A DNA stretch of 64,000 nt from the NCBI GenBank assembly GCA_003116995.1, contig BDSL01000189.1:1-64000 (forward strand), written 5' to 3'. The notes beneath the pieces were generated by a model. The model did not search any database, was not told the DNA's origin, and saw only the letters and a list, made by a program, of their open reading frames with translations. Shown one piece after another: positions 8,525 to 18,208 of the stretch; position 1 is the first letter of the stretch; the number at the start of each line of letters is the position of its first letter. Origin of the DNA: Yamagishiella unicocca. Its lineage: Eukaryota; Chlorophyta; Chlorophyceae; Chlamydomonadales; Volvocaceae. A program made the translations under genes and the position numbers.

Positions 8525-8603
8525 CAGCGCTGTGACCCGTATTAACTAAACCTTAAGTTTGTTTTGCAAAGTTTAAGGGTGTATTATTACGTGCACAACG
8601 CTG
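8525..8603. mobile_element. Complete hAT-like MITE with 8-bp target site duplication
   Basis: The element runs from CAGCGCTGTGACCCGTA to TACGTGCACAACGCTG (79 bp). It is flanked by the perfect 8-bp duplication AATTAGGT (8517-8524 and 8604-8611). It lies in the spacer between two divergently placed genes and carries no ORF. Confidence 0.85.
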
Positions 8604-8636
8604 AATTAGGTGATTCATCACTGGGTAGTAGTCAAA

Positions 8637-8996
8637 CTAATAGTCTTCATTTTCTCCCAGATATTCGTCATCTTCTGTACCATTTTCTGGACCAATATCG
8701 TCTTCATCGTCATCGTCGTTGTCTTCATTGGTGTCGTCTTCATTGTCATATTCGTCTTCGTCTTCGTCTTCGACCACATATCCTATATCATCTTGATCAT
8801 CATCTTCAAGATCATCATACCCAATATCATCTCCAATAGAATCTTCATCTGATTCATGTTCATCATAATGAACATACGTCTCTTTTGTAACACCCAAATT
8901 ATCACTTGTTTTCGTCGAAAAGACACGATTGTGGCAACTTAGGTCACCATTACAACCATAAGTGCATTGTTGATATGTGTTTAATTTCGATGTCAT
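8637..8996 (-). CDS. Hypothetical acidic protein
   Basis: ATG 8996 opens a 119-residue product. The first 40 residues contain four cysteines (CTYGC, LSCH) and the rest is almost entirely Asp/Glu with scattered Tyr and Gly, so it is disordered and strongly acidic. Such tails are frequent in giant-virus proteins and may bind basic partners such as histone-like proteins; no specific role can be given. Codon choice (gat/gaa alternation) also leaves the opposite strand open, but that frame lacks sensible composition. Confidence 0.55.
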   Translation of the reverse strand: MTSKLNTYQQCTYGCNGDLSCHNRVFSTKTSDNLGVTKETYVHYDEHESDEDSIGDDIGYDDLEDDDQDDIGYVVEDEDEDEYDNEDDTNEDNDDDDEDDIGPENGTEDDEYLGENEDY

Positions 8997-9030
8997 GGTC
9001 GTATGTTTTATTTTCGGGGAATTTAATATA

Positions 9031-9231
9031 TCACATATATTTCACGGATGTTTTTGTCCTAAGATAATCGTGATTGTTGTGATAAGAGGACGTTTTCATG
9101 TTTTGAGTCTTTTGAGTCTTTTGAGTCTTTTTGATTTGAGTCTTTTTGAGTCTATTTTTGAGTCTGTTTGAGTCTTTTTTTTGTATTTGTTGTATTTGTC
9201 TACATCTCTTTTTGTGTTTGACTCCACACAT
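9031..9231 (-). CDS. Hypothetical small basic protein with KTQ repeats
   Basis: ATG 9231 gives 66 residues, very rich in Lys, Gln and Thr because the DNA (about 9095-9180) is a tandem repeat of gagtctttt. It may be only an open frame through a minisatellite. No family recognised. Confidence 0.25.
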   Translation of the reverse strand: MCGVKHKKRCRQIQQIQKKDSNRLKNRLKKTQIKKTQKTQKTQNMKTSSYHNNHDYLRTKTSVKYM

Positions 9232-9255
9232 CTAAACATCTAGATAGATATAAAG

Positions 9256-9516
9256 ATGACCCTGTCAGATCCAATTCTACAGGCAAGCGATGATGTTCAC
9301 ATCTCGGTAAAACAACCGAGATCCTTGAGGGCCCCTAATGATAAGAATATCAACTTATGCGCTCTCCAGAACTATCTCGCAATGTCGGACCCGTTAAAGG
9401 AGATTGCCAAGGGGATGGAGTCCAGATTACTGCACTTGAAGCATCCCATTGGGCGCCCTTTGGGCCCAGGGATGCCTAATAATACACCCTTAAATCAATT
9501 TGAAAAACAAACTTAA
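9256..9516 (+). CDS. Hypothetical protein whose 3' end is provided by an inverted-repeat element
   Basis: ATG 9256 opens an 86-residue frame. The last 16 or so codons (PNNTPLNQFEKQT) and the stop are read from the element copy at 9467-9543, so the gene was probably longer before the insertion. No domain is recognised in the remaining part. Confidence 0.4.
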   Translation: MTLSDPILQASDDVHISVKQPRSLRAPNDKNINLCALQNYLAMSDPLKEIAKGMESRLLHLKHPIGRPLGPGMPNNTPLNQFEKQT

Positions 9517-9543
9517 GGTTTAGTTAATACGGGCACAACGCTG
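9467..9543. mobile_element. Inverted-repeat element, reverse orientation
   Basis: The right end reads TACGGGCACAACGCTG, identical to the family terminus, and the interior (tacacccttaaatcaattt ... cttaaggtttagttaa) matches the complete copies. The left terminus is eroded (CAGGGATGCCTAATAATA). No clear target duplication remains. Confidence 0.75.
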
Positions 9544-9874
9544 CTAACCTCCGATAGAGGGTGGGCAACTTCGGGAAGTACCCACTGTCGTGTGATCACA
9601 GGTATAAGGTCTCTTTGCAAAATGTCGTGATCAATGCGTGAGGAGAACAAGTGAAGATATAGCAAAATTCTGGATACTATGCATTATTCGAGGACGTCAC
9701 ACCAAATCGACAGAAAAGAGCAATACATTACATGGTGCATATATTACCGACTCCTGCACGTATTGCATTTACTGCATGAACGACGATATTCACAGCCAAA
9801 CATTTCTGTGCTTCTTCTTCATGGAAAAAAGCTCGGCGGTTTATCAATGTTGACCAATATTATATATTCATCTC
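9544..9874 (+). other. Spacer with a doubtful 93-codon ORF
   Basis: An ATG at 9679 opens 93 codons that run over the start of the next gene in another phase. The product is rich in His, Leu and Tyr and not recognisable, so I do not call it a gene. Nothing else is seen. Confidence 0.3.
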
Positions 9875-11212
9875 ATGAAATCTGTAAACCTTGGTGGCGG
9901 AATTTGGTTGAAGAAATCGCCGCTACAAGCAATCGGTATTGGTACACCCCCCAGGAATAAGCGAGAACCCATTGGCCCCGACCGTGTCATGACTAAAGCT
10001 GCCATGACTAAACGGTTCAGTCCTGCGAACATAATATCAAATACAATGCACGGTATCAACACACGGCCTCAACAGACGCGAATTGGACCTCAACAGACAA
10101 ATATTGGACCTCAACAGACACGAAATGGACCTCAACAGACAAATATTGGACCTCAACAGACACGAAATGGACCTCAACAGACAAATATTGGACCTCAACA
10201 GACACGAAATGGACCTCAACAGACAAATATTGGACCTCAACAGACACGAAATGGACCTCAACAGAAACGAAATGGACCTCAACAGACAAATATTGGACCT
10301 CAACAGACACGGCATGCCACGATGGCCACTGCTAATGAAAATCGAATTGCTAAAGAGCGATACAGTCCCGCAAAGATAATTGCAAATACGACACGATTAG
10401 GACGCCCTACACATCCTGAACATACTTCAGATAATACCAAGACTGGAGGTATCACTGTACGTCAAGGTAAAGGTAGTACAAACAAACGTCAACGTATCAC
10501 CGTCAAACGTGATAGTATACTCAAACGCAAAGGCAGTATACGGCGTGTGGGTTTTGATAAGGGAGCAACGTTCATTAACAATGATCCGAAATATTCTGTG
10601 CTGAACCCTGTTAAAACATATCACGATATGAAAGCTAGATTGACTGAGGCAAGGATACGCACTAAGCTTGCTACAATAAATCCGTATGCAAGAGACAGGT
10701 ATGAGGGACAAAAACAGAAGACAATGCTTGGTAGACTGCAGCTTGGTATCTCGAAAAAACTAAAAAAAAAGGGGGGAAAAGACAGTGTGCGTAAGCGTTA
10801 TAATGAATTGTATGAAAAATCGCTTGGTGTTGATAGGAAGTATATGGATGAACTAGAAAAAGAGGAACGGGAAATGAAACAAAATAACCTTTACCAGAAA
10901 CAGCTGGTTATATATAATCCTGAAGGTGAAGAGGTACTTATAGATGATGTAAATTCAAAAGATCCTTCGAAAGTATATGAAGTATATAGTAACTATCATT
11001 CAATTATTCAAGATGCAGCAGATGTTCTAAACGCTGCCAGTAAACAACGGGGCAGCAAAGAGGAGTATGTTGCCAAGATATATGGACGAAGTGGAGAAGA
11101 CCCTAAGAGAACCTACGAACGTATTCGGAAAATTAAAGATAGTTTTATTGAATTCAGATGGATCCCAAGATCTGATGGTGAATATGCAATCGTCCGAACA
11201 AAGGTGAAATGA
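9875..11212 (+). CDS. Repeat-containing basic protein of unknown function
   Basis: ATG 9875 gives 445 residues. Residues about 65-147 are five to six tandem copies of a 14-residue unit QQTNIGPQQTRNGP, from a 42-bp DNA repeat at 10060-10310 that leaves three frames open. The flanking regions are Lys/Arg-rich, and the C-terminal 230 residues look like a folded, partly coiled domain (helical ARLTEARIRTKLATINPYARDRY, then EKEEREMKQNN, then YEVYSNYHSIIQDAADVLNAA). No family recognised. A basic, partly disordered protein of this kind could be a nucleic-acid-binding virion protein, but that is speculation. Confidence 0.65.
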   Translation: MKSVNLGGGIWLKKSPLQAIGIGTPPRNKREPIGPDRVMTKAAMTKRFSPANIISNTMHGINTRPQQTRIGPQQTNIGPQQTRNGPQQTNIGPQQTRNGPQQTNIGPQQTRNGPQQTNIGPQQTRNGPQQKRNGPQQTNIGPQQTRHATMATANENRIAKERYSPAKIIANTTRLGRPTHPEHTSDNTKTGGITVRQGKGSTNKRQRITVKRDSILKRKGSIRRVGFDKGATFINNDPKYSVLNPVKTYHDMKARLTEARIRTKLATINPYARDRYEGQKQKTMLGRLQLGISKKLKKKGGKDSVRKRYNELYEKSLGVDRKYMDELEKEEREMKQNNLYQKQLVIYNPEGEEVLIDDVNSKDPSKVYEVYSNYHSIIQDAADVLNAASKQRGSKEEYVAKIYGRSGEDPKRTYERIRKIKDSFIEFRWIPRSDGEYAIVRTKVK

Positions 11213-11293
11213 AAAGAAATGCTATTCAAAAAAGTCAAGATCAGGCAATGGGAATGAGCAAAAAGTAGGCAAATAGATAATATGTTAAACGAG

Positions 11294-11722
11294 TCATACT
11301 CTCTTGATTTCAACCCCAAATATATTTTTGGCCCAGCCCTGCCAGATAATGTCCCCTTTAAAGCACCTCTCTAGAGAAGGCCCTTGAATGGTAATGCTTG
11401 GATTCCGTCGATTAGCGGGTACTCGTTTAAATAAAGTAAAGGTGACAATATACCCTACTGGAATATTGAAACCTGAGATACTTGGTATGGGTTTTGTTGA
11501 CATAAGTTGGCGCATGGTTATGTTATAGCTGCCAACATCCAATACAAATTCATTTCGTTTTGTGTCATCGCAGTCTATGTAAAATGTTACACCGACATCT
11601 TTAGCGGGGGTGAGCGCGTAAAATGCCTCTTTGGTATTCCTGTTATTTTGATGATTCATATCCCGTTGACACTGGTATTCGCCTTGAGTGGTGTACACGC
11701 AAGATTGCAGTTGATGTGTCAT
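11294..11722 (-). CDS. Possible beta/gamma-crystallin-like or small virion protein
   Basis: ATG 11722 gives 142 residues; the longer frame to 11797 would overlap an inverted-repeat element and lacks ATG. The N-terminus SCVYTTQGEYQCQ is a Cys-x-Tyr-Thr-x-Gly pattern seen at the start of small virion proteins of several giant viruses. Later ISGFNIPVGYIVTFTLFKR and ITIQGPSLERC match the spacing of crystallin Greek-key strands (I..F.IP.GY.V.....GP....C). The fold assignment is inferred from this pattern. Confidence 0.45.
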   Translation of the reverse strand: MTHQLQSCVYTTQGEYQCQRDMNHQNNRNTKEAFYALTPAKDVGVTFYIDCDDTKRNEFVLDVGSYNITMRQLMSTKPIPSISGFNIPVGYIVTFTLFKRVPANRRNPSITIQGPSLERCFKGDIIWQGWAKNIFGVEIKRV

Positions 11723-11774
11723 TCGTTTCCTATAATGAAATAATATATAATCATAAATAACTAAATATATGATT

Positions 11775-11834
11775 AAGCGGTGTGCCCGTATTAACAAAGT
11801 GATTTAAGGTTGTATTATTACGGGCACAACGCTG
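11775..11834. mobile_element. Short copy of the inverted-repeat element
   Basis: About 60 bp from agcggtgtgcccgtattaac to tattacgggcacaacgctg. Part of the interior is missing compared with the 79-81-bp copies. No target duplication is visible. Confidence 0.7.
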
Positions 11835-11925
11835 TCTATACTCCATGCCAATACACGCATGGAAATGTGAACGGATTTGTGAAAAATAGGTGGTCATAGA
11901 AGACTTCACAAGTAAGTTTAATAAC

Positions 11926-14900
11926 ATGAATTTTGTATCGACATTGTTGCTGTTGTTCTTGACAAGCGTGTCAGGTGTTAATGTGTGTTGGAATCAGGGC
12001 GATTGTAAAATTAAGGACACATTTTGCCTCTTGCCCGCGCGGCCTCTGGTTCAACTTTTAGGATCGAATGGGCATTGCCAGCCTTGTTGGAAATGCTGCG
12101 TGTTTCCAGAAGATTATGGGTCATGTCCACCTGGATGTTTATGCAATGTCGGAACTATATGTCCCTCTCGGAGTAATATGTCGACATCGTGTGGTCAGGG
12201 TCTTGAATGCAGGCGAAATCTAAATACTACTGTCGGAGAATACAGACATACATGCCACAGACCAAGATATCGGAAAATCCTGAAGGAAAGAGTTTTCAAG
12301 CGCCTGCACGAACAGTACACAGTGAGCAATTCCTCTAGTAGTATAATAACAAATAACAAATGCCCAGATTTCCAACTCTATGTTTCGGAAAGCTCTAGCG
12401 AAACCCCTATGGTGTACCCTGAAGTAGTTGGGCCAGATTGTCCATGCATAATTCCATCCAGCACCTTAGACAAGAATGATTATTCTATGTTCAAATGTGC
12501 TGCTGGTTATGCATGTTCTCCTCAACTCTCTGACTTCAATGACTTCAATGATTTGAATGAATCTCGTGAATTGTTACTACCCAGCAACATTGTTGCCATG
12601 AAGGCCACGTGTAAGGCATGCAGTCCCGGATATCACTGCCCGACAGGCACAGTAACACCACATGACTGCCCAGAAGGCTATTACTGCCCCAACGCTTCTT
12701 CCATTTATCCGTGTCCAGAGGGTCACTACTGTCCACGTCGCACAATAGAAGCACATCCATGCGATACGAGACAGCTGATTTCTTCGACTGTGTACATCCA
12801 AGAAGCTCAATTGGTGATTGACACAATCGCGAAGGGTCACATACCACTCCTTGGGAACTACTGTCCTCTATCTGCGATGACTCCAATGACCCCGTGTCCG
12901 GCGGGCTCCTACTGTCCAAATGCAAGTGTTGTCATAAAATGTCCAGAGCGTCATTTTTGTCGAGAGGGATCGGCATTTCCCCGACGTTGCTCACGTTTGG
13001 CACAATGTCCTGAAGGCACGGATGTCCAGTCATTTGATTATACCTGCCTGATCTTCATTATGATTGTATTAGTCATAGTCACGTTGGGGGCCGTCTTCAG
13101 GCGAAGATTTAATCTGGGCTCAAATCTTGATGGCATAATAGGCAATGTACTCTGCGACATTGATATCAAATATGCGGCTGCAGTCTTGAACTGGTCTCAT
13201 TCGATGTCTAATACCCCTAGTAGTATTGAGAGTGGAAATAGTCAGGATAATACTACTAGTGCGACATTGATATCAACGATTAAGCCGCTGTCCCATCACC
13301 TGATTACTAGACGCCTTACTTCTATCAGCATTGACAAGATGTATGCGCAACAAAATTCATACAGCCGTCCCTGGCTCTGTCCGATATCCTGTCGTTTTGA
13401 ACCATGTGCTCTGAATGCAATAATGGGTCCATCTGGTTGTGGCAAGAGCACTCTGCTAGCACTCTTCAGAGGGCGCGTGCCTCGTGCAGATGTAAACGGT
13501 GTCGTCCGTGTGCAATCTAATTTGTATGGCGAAATAGAGTTGACATTGCAGGACCTTGAACAGAGCAAGGGCGGTCAGACTATTAACATCCTGAAAGAGA
13601 TCCGTAGCTATGTGGCACAGGATGACATCCTTTGCAGTGATCTGACTATTTATGAAAATATGGCAATGAGCTACCGTCTCAACGCTACGCACCTTCCGGG
13701 CTCCGAACTGCGCAATGTCACTGACTGCTTCATTAATTCCCTGGGCCTTTCTGACATCAGACACAAAGTCGTTGGTTCAGTGGAGAGCCGAGGTATCAGT
13801 GGTGGACAACGCAAACGGACCAGCATAGGTTGCTCCCTTGTGGTCCTGCCGGCATTGCTCCTTCTCGATGAGCCAACATCCGGACTGGACAGCACCGCGT
13901 GCCAGAGCCTCTTGGAATGTCTCTCTGCATTGACAACCCTTGGCATTACTTGTATCACTGCGCTGCACCAGCCTCGTTACTCATCGTTCATGCTGCTTGA
14001 TTCTATCGTCCTGATGAGTCGGTTTGGAACTGTGTTCTTTGGATCACCCACAATGGCGATCATGTATTTCCAGCGTGGGCTCCTCTACGAGATTGATGTC
14101 AATGAAAATCCGTCAGACTCCATCATGGACATGATCAGTGTGCACCAAGAGGATCTGGCACTGTCTTGGAAGACGAGGCACTATGAATGGGTTCGATTAT
14201 GCCAGGCAAGACATACTGACTTACACCGCATGATGATGGAGTCTGTCAAATACGATGAACGTGCAGAAGCTGGTTTTCGCAGTATTCTAGGTCAATCGCC
14301 TAATGCAGAAATGGTCATGTCTGTCTTTGGTGTGGACCATCAAGCGTCTGTGAATTTCCTGTCTGCGCTCAAAACACCCAGTCATATCTACAAGGCAATC
14401 GAGTATATTTGTGACAGTTACTTTTTGTCAAAGACATACGACAATATTTTGAAGAAGATAGACCTCTTCGATGATGTTGTCCCAGATCCACTGTATGTGC
14501 AGCACCGAGTTGGTGCGACAGTTCAGGCAATGTACTTTGCACAACAATTCGCAAACAAATTGCTCGCTCTTAAGCACCATCATCAACATGACGATGATGA
14601 TATTGATGACCGTGTTAATGGTTCATCAATATGGTCGCTCAGTAAAGAGGTGCTCCGAGCATGCCTTCGAATGAAGATACGTCGTCAGGATACGTCAGGA
14701 TCGCACGAGGTCATTAAAACAAGTACAATGACCGATAGGAACGTTTGGTGGAATGCATCACGAGGACAATTACAAAAGATACCAAACCATGTAATAGTAC
14801 TTTGTCGCCGGCGCTTACTGTCGATTTGGCGGTCACCGTGGGGAATTCAAGCTATCATACCGATGCTCGCATCTGTGATTGTTGGAAGTATTCATGGTAG

Positions 14901-15735
14901 CAATTGGGATATTCGCGACTATCCTGGCAATGTTGTGATGGCAATGGCCTGTCTTGGTGTGATTTCTACAGTGACACATGTCAGGACATTTTCGCTTGAC
15001 AAGCTCGTCATGGCACGTGACACTGACTCTTCTGTGACAACCCTTGCGTATATAATTGCTTACAATGTGACGGACGCGACTTGGCTCCTTCTGCTACCTA
15101 TCTGTTTTGGAGTTCCCTATCACCTCATGACAAAGCTGACCGTTAATCTTGCTTACTTTGTCTTCGTCGGCATAATGGTCTGCTGGTGGACCAGTGGTGT
15201 TTCATACATGGTTTCGACGCTACCCATTGCTCTTCACTGGCTGAACATAGTATCAGTGTTCATTGCAGTGATCTTTGGCGCCTTTATTAATGGCATGCAC
15301 TCTCAGCACTCGAGCGCACTGTCATCACTCGATGTTCTCTCTTACAACCGCTGGGCTATGGAGGCGCTCACAATTGAAGAATTCAAATTCCATCAAGACG
15401 AGAAGGCGAACATTATCGCGGGAATTTATCACGAACTGAATATTTGTGATGAAGGGGACAAACGGTATGAGCAACATCTATGGTCGCTAGTCAAGGAATT
15501 ATCTTTTGAAACCATGACTCCATATGTAAACAATAATTGTGACACTCATGCACGCAATGCCATGCTTGCGCTCTTTGTGATAGGTGGAGCACTGAGACTA
15601 GGAACTTACACTATCATGATGCTTCAGAACAGCATAATGACCGAGCGCTGTCTCTGGCGCGTCCGACGTGCCCTTATTATTACTCCTGTACTAAAGATGG
15701 TGTCTCGACGTCTGCCACCATCGTCAAAAGTTTGA
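11926..15735 (+). CDS. ABCG-type ABC transporter with cysteine-rich extracellular N-terminus
   Basis: The 1269-residue product starts at ATG 11926 with a signal peptide (NFVSTLLLLFLTSVSG). Residues about 20-370 are Cys-rich with repeated CPAGxYCPN / CPEGHYCP motifs of the GCC2/GCC3-like type, then one membrane helix (FIMIVLVIVTLGAVF, near 380). A single nucleotide-binding domain follows: Walker A GPSGCGKST near residue 500, signature ISGGQRKRTSIG near 625, Walker B LLLLDEPTSGLD near 645, then His in the switch (ALHQPRY). The C-terminal 300 residues hold about six membrane helices. This is the architecture of eukaryotic long ABCG proteins (as in plants and oomycetes), which export lipids or small molecules. 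It is intact and by far the largest gene here, so probably a host-derived gene maintained by selection. Substrate unknown. Confidence 0.9.
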   Translation: MNFVSTLLLLFLTSVSGVNVCWNQGDCKIKDTFCLLPARPLVQLLGSNGHCQPCWKCCVFPEDYGSCPPGCLCNVGTICPSRSNMSTSCGQGLECRRNLNTTVGEYRHTCHRPRYRKILKERVFKRLHEQYTVSNSSSSIITNNKCPDFQLYVSESSSETPMVYPEVVGPDCPCIIPSSTLDKNDYSMFKCAAGYACSPQLSDFNDFNDLNESRELLLPSNIVAMKATCKACSPGYHCPTGTVTPHDCPEGYYCPNASSIYPCPEGHYCPRRTIEAHPCDTRQLISSTVYIQEAQLVIDTIAKGHIPLLGNYCPLSAMTPMTPCPAGSYCPNASVVIKCPERHFCREGSAFPRRCSRLAQCPEGTDVQSFDYTCLIFIMIVLVIVTLGAVFRRRFNLGSNLDGIIGNVLCDIDIKYAAAVLNWSHSMSNTPSSIESGNSQDNTTSATLISTIKPLSHHLITRRLTSISIDKMYAQQNSYSRPWLCPISCRFEPCALNAIMGPSGCGKSTLLALFRGRVPRADVNGVVRVQSNLYGEIELTLQDLEQSKGGQTINILKEIRSYVAQDDILCSDLTIYENMAMSYRLNATHLPGSELRNVTDCFINSLGLSDIRHKVVGSVESRGISGGQRKRTSIGCSLVVLPALLLLDEPTSGLDSTACQSLLECLSALTTLGITCITALHQPRYSSFMLLDSIVLMSRFGTVFFGSPTMAIMYFQRGLLYEIDVNENPSDSIMDMISVHQEDLALSWKTRHYEWVRLCQARHTDLHRMMMESVKYDERAEAGFRSILGQSPNAEMVMSVFGVDHQASVNFLSALKTPSHIYKAIEYICDSYFLSKTYDNILKKIDLFDDVVPDPLYVQHRVGATVQAMYFAQQFANKLLALKHHHQHDDDDIDDRVNGSSIWSLSKEVLRACLRMKIRRQDTSGSHEVIKTSTMTDRNVWWNASRGQLQKIPNHVIVLCRRRLLSIWRSPWGIQAIIPMLASVIVGSIHGSNWDIRDYPGNVVMAMACLGVISTVTHVRTFSLDKLVMARDTDSSVTTLAYIIAYNVTDATWLLLLPICFGVPYHLMTKLTVNLAYFVFVGIMVCWWTSGVSYMVSTLPIALHWLNIVSVFIAVIFGAFINGMHSQHSSALSSLDVLSYNRWAMEALTIEEFKFHQDEKANIIAGIYHELNICDEGDKRYEQHLWSLVKELSFETMTPYVNNNCDTHARNAMLALFVIGGALRLGTYTIMMLQNSIMTERCLWRVRRALIITPVLKMVSRRLPPSSKV

Positions 15736-15992
15736 TTCCGATAAGTATGGTATTGTTCCAACCTTGATGATTAAATTCTTGATTAAAATCAAATATATAA
15801 CACTCTCATCCGAGAAGATCATATGTCAAGAATACCCCCACGCCTCGAACCACATCATGTGTTTACACTGCACAAGGAGACATAGTTTGTCCAAACGGAC
15901 ATCCTGAAAAACGTGTTTCAACCAGACATCCTGCCCAAACTTTCAGTGTTCGAAACAAGATTGACCACTTCGAAGCTGATGAAAACCAAACC
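15736..15992. other. Spacer without recognised feature
   Basis: I see no gene or repeat of note between the transporter stop and the next ATG. Confidence 0.4.
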
Positions 15993-16328
15993 ATGGAGGA
16001 TGAAATTCCACAGTACCCCGATGATGACGCTGAAACAGAGTATCATAACGGAGAAGATGATGATTATGGAGTAGATGATGTAGATGAGGGATTAGATGAT
16101 GTAGATGATGTAGATGAGGGAGTAGATGATGTAGATGAGGGAGTAGATGATGTAGATGAGGGAGTAGACGAGGGAGTAGATGGGGATGGTAATGAATATG
16201 ATATCGATGTAGAAGAGCAGAATGCAGACGAATTAACGCAGGAGGACTTTTACAATGCGCAAATACGAGCCAAAGGATGCGAAGTCGTGGTCAAGGGTAC
16301 CGACTTACACACCTTTAGAATATTATAA
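15993..16328 (+). CDS. Hypothetical acidic protein with DDVDEGV repeats
   Basis: ATG 15993 gives 111 residues. The first two thirds are Asp/Glu/Val repeats from the DNA unit gatgtagatgagggagta (about 16075-16185). The C-terminal 40 residues are more normal (LTQEDFYNAQIRAKGCEVVVKGTD). A short acidic leader followed by a small domain resembles the layout of small RNA polymerase subunits such as RPB6, but the characteristic core of that subunit is not visible, so I leave it as unknown. Confidence 0.5.
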   Translation: MEDEIPQYPDDDAETEYHNGEDDDYGVDDVDEGLDDVDDVDEGVDDVDEGVDDVDEGVDEGVDGDGNEYDIDVEEQNADELTQEDFYNAQIRAKGCEVVVKGTDLHTFRIL

Positions 16329-16376
16329 TATTGATATGTTTCCATATTGTTCCTGAGTGTTTCCTGAGTGTAGGAT

Positions 16377-16949
16377 TCAACTCCCCGTAAATATTACTTT
16401 GTATAATTGTAGCGTAACCTTGAGCTCATTCGCAAAATTTACTATAGGTAGCGGATATTCACGGATTTGATTTTTGCTGTCATTGTTGCTGTCTTGAATA
16501 TCATCAGCAGAGGCGCTGTACCATGTGTGGATGAGTTCTGAATCAACCCCTCTGAGTTCTTCGACATATCTTTTGATGTAGATGCAATCCTTGTCGAATT
16601 TTTTTGCCTGAAGCCAGGGAGAAAACGTGCGGATGTACGGCTGTGAGTCCGCGCCACTACCACTGGCCCATTGCCACCCACCACTGTTTGCAGACGGGTG
16701 ATAGTCGATCAGATGCTGTGCAAAAAACTTCTCTCCCCATCTCCAGTCAACATGTAAGACCTTTGTAAGGAAAGATGCAGTTATCATGCGAAGTCGATTG
16801 TGCATGTAGCCTGTGGTAATGAGTTGGCGGATACCAGCATCAACAAGGGGAAATCCAGTGCGACCAGTGGACCATGCTGTGAAATACGCAGCCGTGTTGG
16901 GCCAACGAATTGCATCATACTTGGCTTTGAGTGATTCATTTTTTTGTGT

Positions 16950-17018
<69 letters not shown>

Positions 17019-18005
17019 GATCTGTCCACGCAATACTTGTGGGAAATGGTACATTACTTGATCATAGAATGCCCGCCAAAGCAATTGTCGGATAAGTGCA
17101 TGTGATTTACCATGTTTTTCCAACACCTTATCGAAAACCTCACGGACAGAAACACAACCAAACTTCAAGTAAGCGCTTAAGTGAGTTGTGCCATGGTCAT
17201 TGGCTACCTCATCTCGTGTAGTGCTGTAATTGCCATATTTGCCCCGGTCAATGTCGGCAAGAATTTTCAATGCATGTGACCTTCCCCCAATTATTGTGCC
17301 ACTTTGGAGTTGCATTTCATGGTTTTGTCGTCGGGTGTTAAAATATGCTGCTGGCTTGACAATATGTTTGGCTAGTGATGGAGCATATAGGGGGGCTTCT
17401 TTGTTCTTCACAGTCTTCACAGTCTTCACAGTCTTTACAGTCTTCACAGTCTTCACACTCTTCACACTCTTCACACTCTTCTTCTTTTCTCCTTTTTTCT
17501 TATCCTTCGCTTTGGCGATGACACTGTCAATGTATCGATTGAAGAATGGCGTAAATTTTTGATATGGTTTCTCCATACTTATTGGATTGATCAGATGATA
17601 GTCATCATAATTCATTACACACTTGATTCCCAGTTCATGACACCAGTTCGCAATGCTCTTGTCTCTGTGTGATGCGAATGGTGAAAGATCAGCATTGAAA
17701 TGGACTTCTAACACTTTTGAATTAGAATGAATCTTTGTCAATACCTCAATATCTTCTAAATCTGCGAAAGCAGTCAACCCCTCAATCTCCATTAGGGATT
17801 CCACCATAAACTTCATGGCAAACGGGCTATAGTAATCATTTTTGTCTGGAGAAGTCTGTTGATTGTTGAAAATGAAGATCGGCAACATACTCGCCTTCTG
17901 CTGATCAGCAGCTTCCAACGCAGCCTCATACGCAAGATTATCATACGTGCGCAAATCACGTCGAAATATGAATACAACCACAGGTGATGTGTCCATTCTT
18001 CCCAT
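16377..18005 (-). CDS. DNA photolyase (cryptochrome/photolyase family, class I-like)
   Basis: ATG 18005 gives 542 residues. The N-terminal alpha/beta domain starts VVVFIFRRDLRTYDN, and the FAD-binding helical domain contains LIRQLLWRAFYDQVMYHFP, TGFPLVDAGIRQL, MHNRLRMITASFL and the hallmark GGWQWASGSGADSQPYIRTFSPW. Such enzymes use blue light and FADH- to reverse UV pyrimidine dimers; photolyases are known in poxviruses and several giant viruses. Two low-complexity inserts are unusual: a Lys-Thr-Val run (residues about 175-200) and a pure serine run of about 28 residues (DNA gat/tca triplets, 16949-17018) between helices of the FAD domain. Both are in frame and probably surface loops, so activity is likely retained. 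Confidence 0.9.
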
Positions 18006-18200
18006 GTCTGTACGATATGCTCTATACTCTATACTCTATAATCCATACTCCATGATCCATCATACTCCATACTCCATGATCCATCATACTCCATACTCCA
18101 TGATCCATCATACTCCATACTCCATCATACTCCATACTCCATCATACTCTATACTCCATGATCCATCATACACTCATACTCCATGATCCATCACATACAC
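18006..18200. repeat. Tandem repeat of ccatactccatgatccatcat
   Basis: About seven imperfect units of roughly 20 bp fill the spacer between two minus-strand genes. The plus strand is open through it only because of the repeat. Confidence 0.75.
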
Positions 18201-18208
18201 GCATACAC

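Noticed and set aside
8564..8852. Plus-strand frames opposite the acidic protein
   Set aside because: Products are His/Leu/Arg or Ile/Val/Phe runs expected from the complement of gat/gaa codons.
10083..10379. Alternative frames over the 42-bp repeat, both strands
   Set aside because: A repeat unit divisible by three keeps all six frames open; only the frame of 9875-11212 leads into non-repeat coding sequence.
16813..17061. Poly-Asp or poly-His frames opposite the photolyase
   Set aside because: They are other phases of the gat triplet run that encodes the serine tract.
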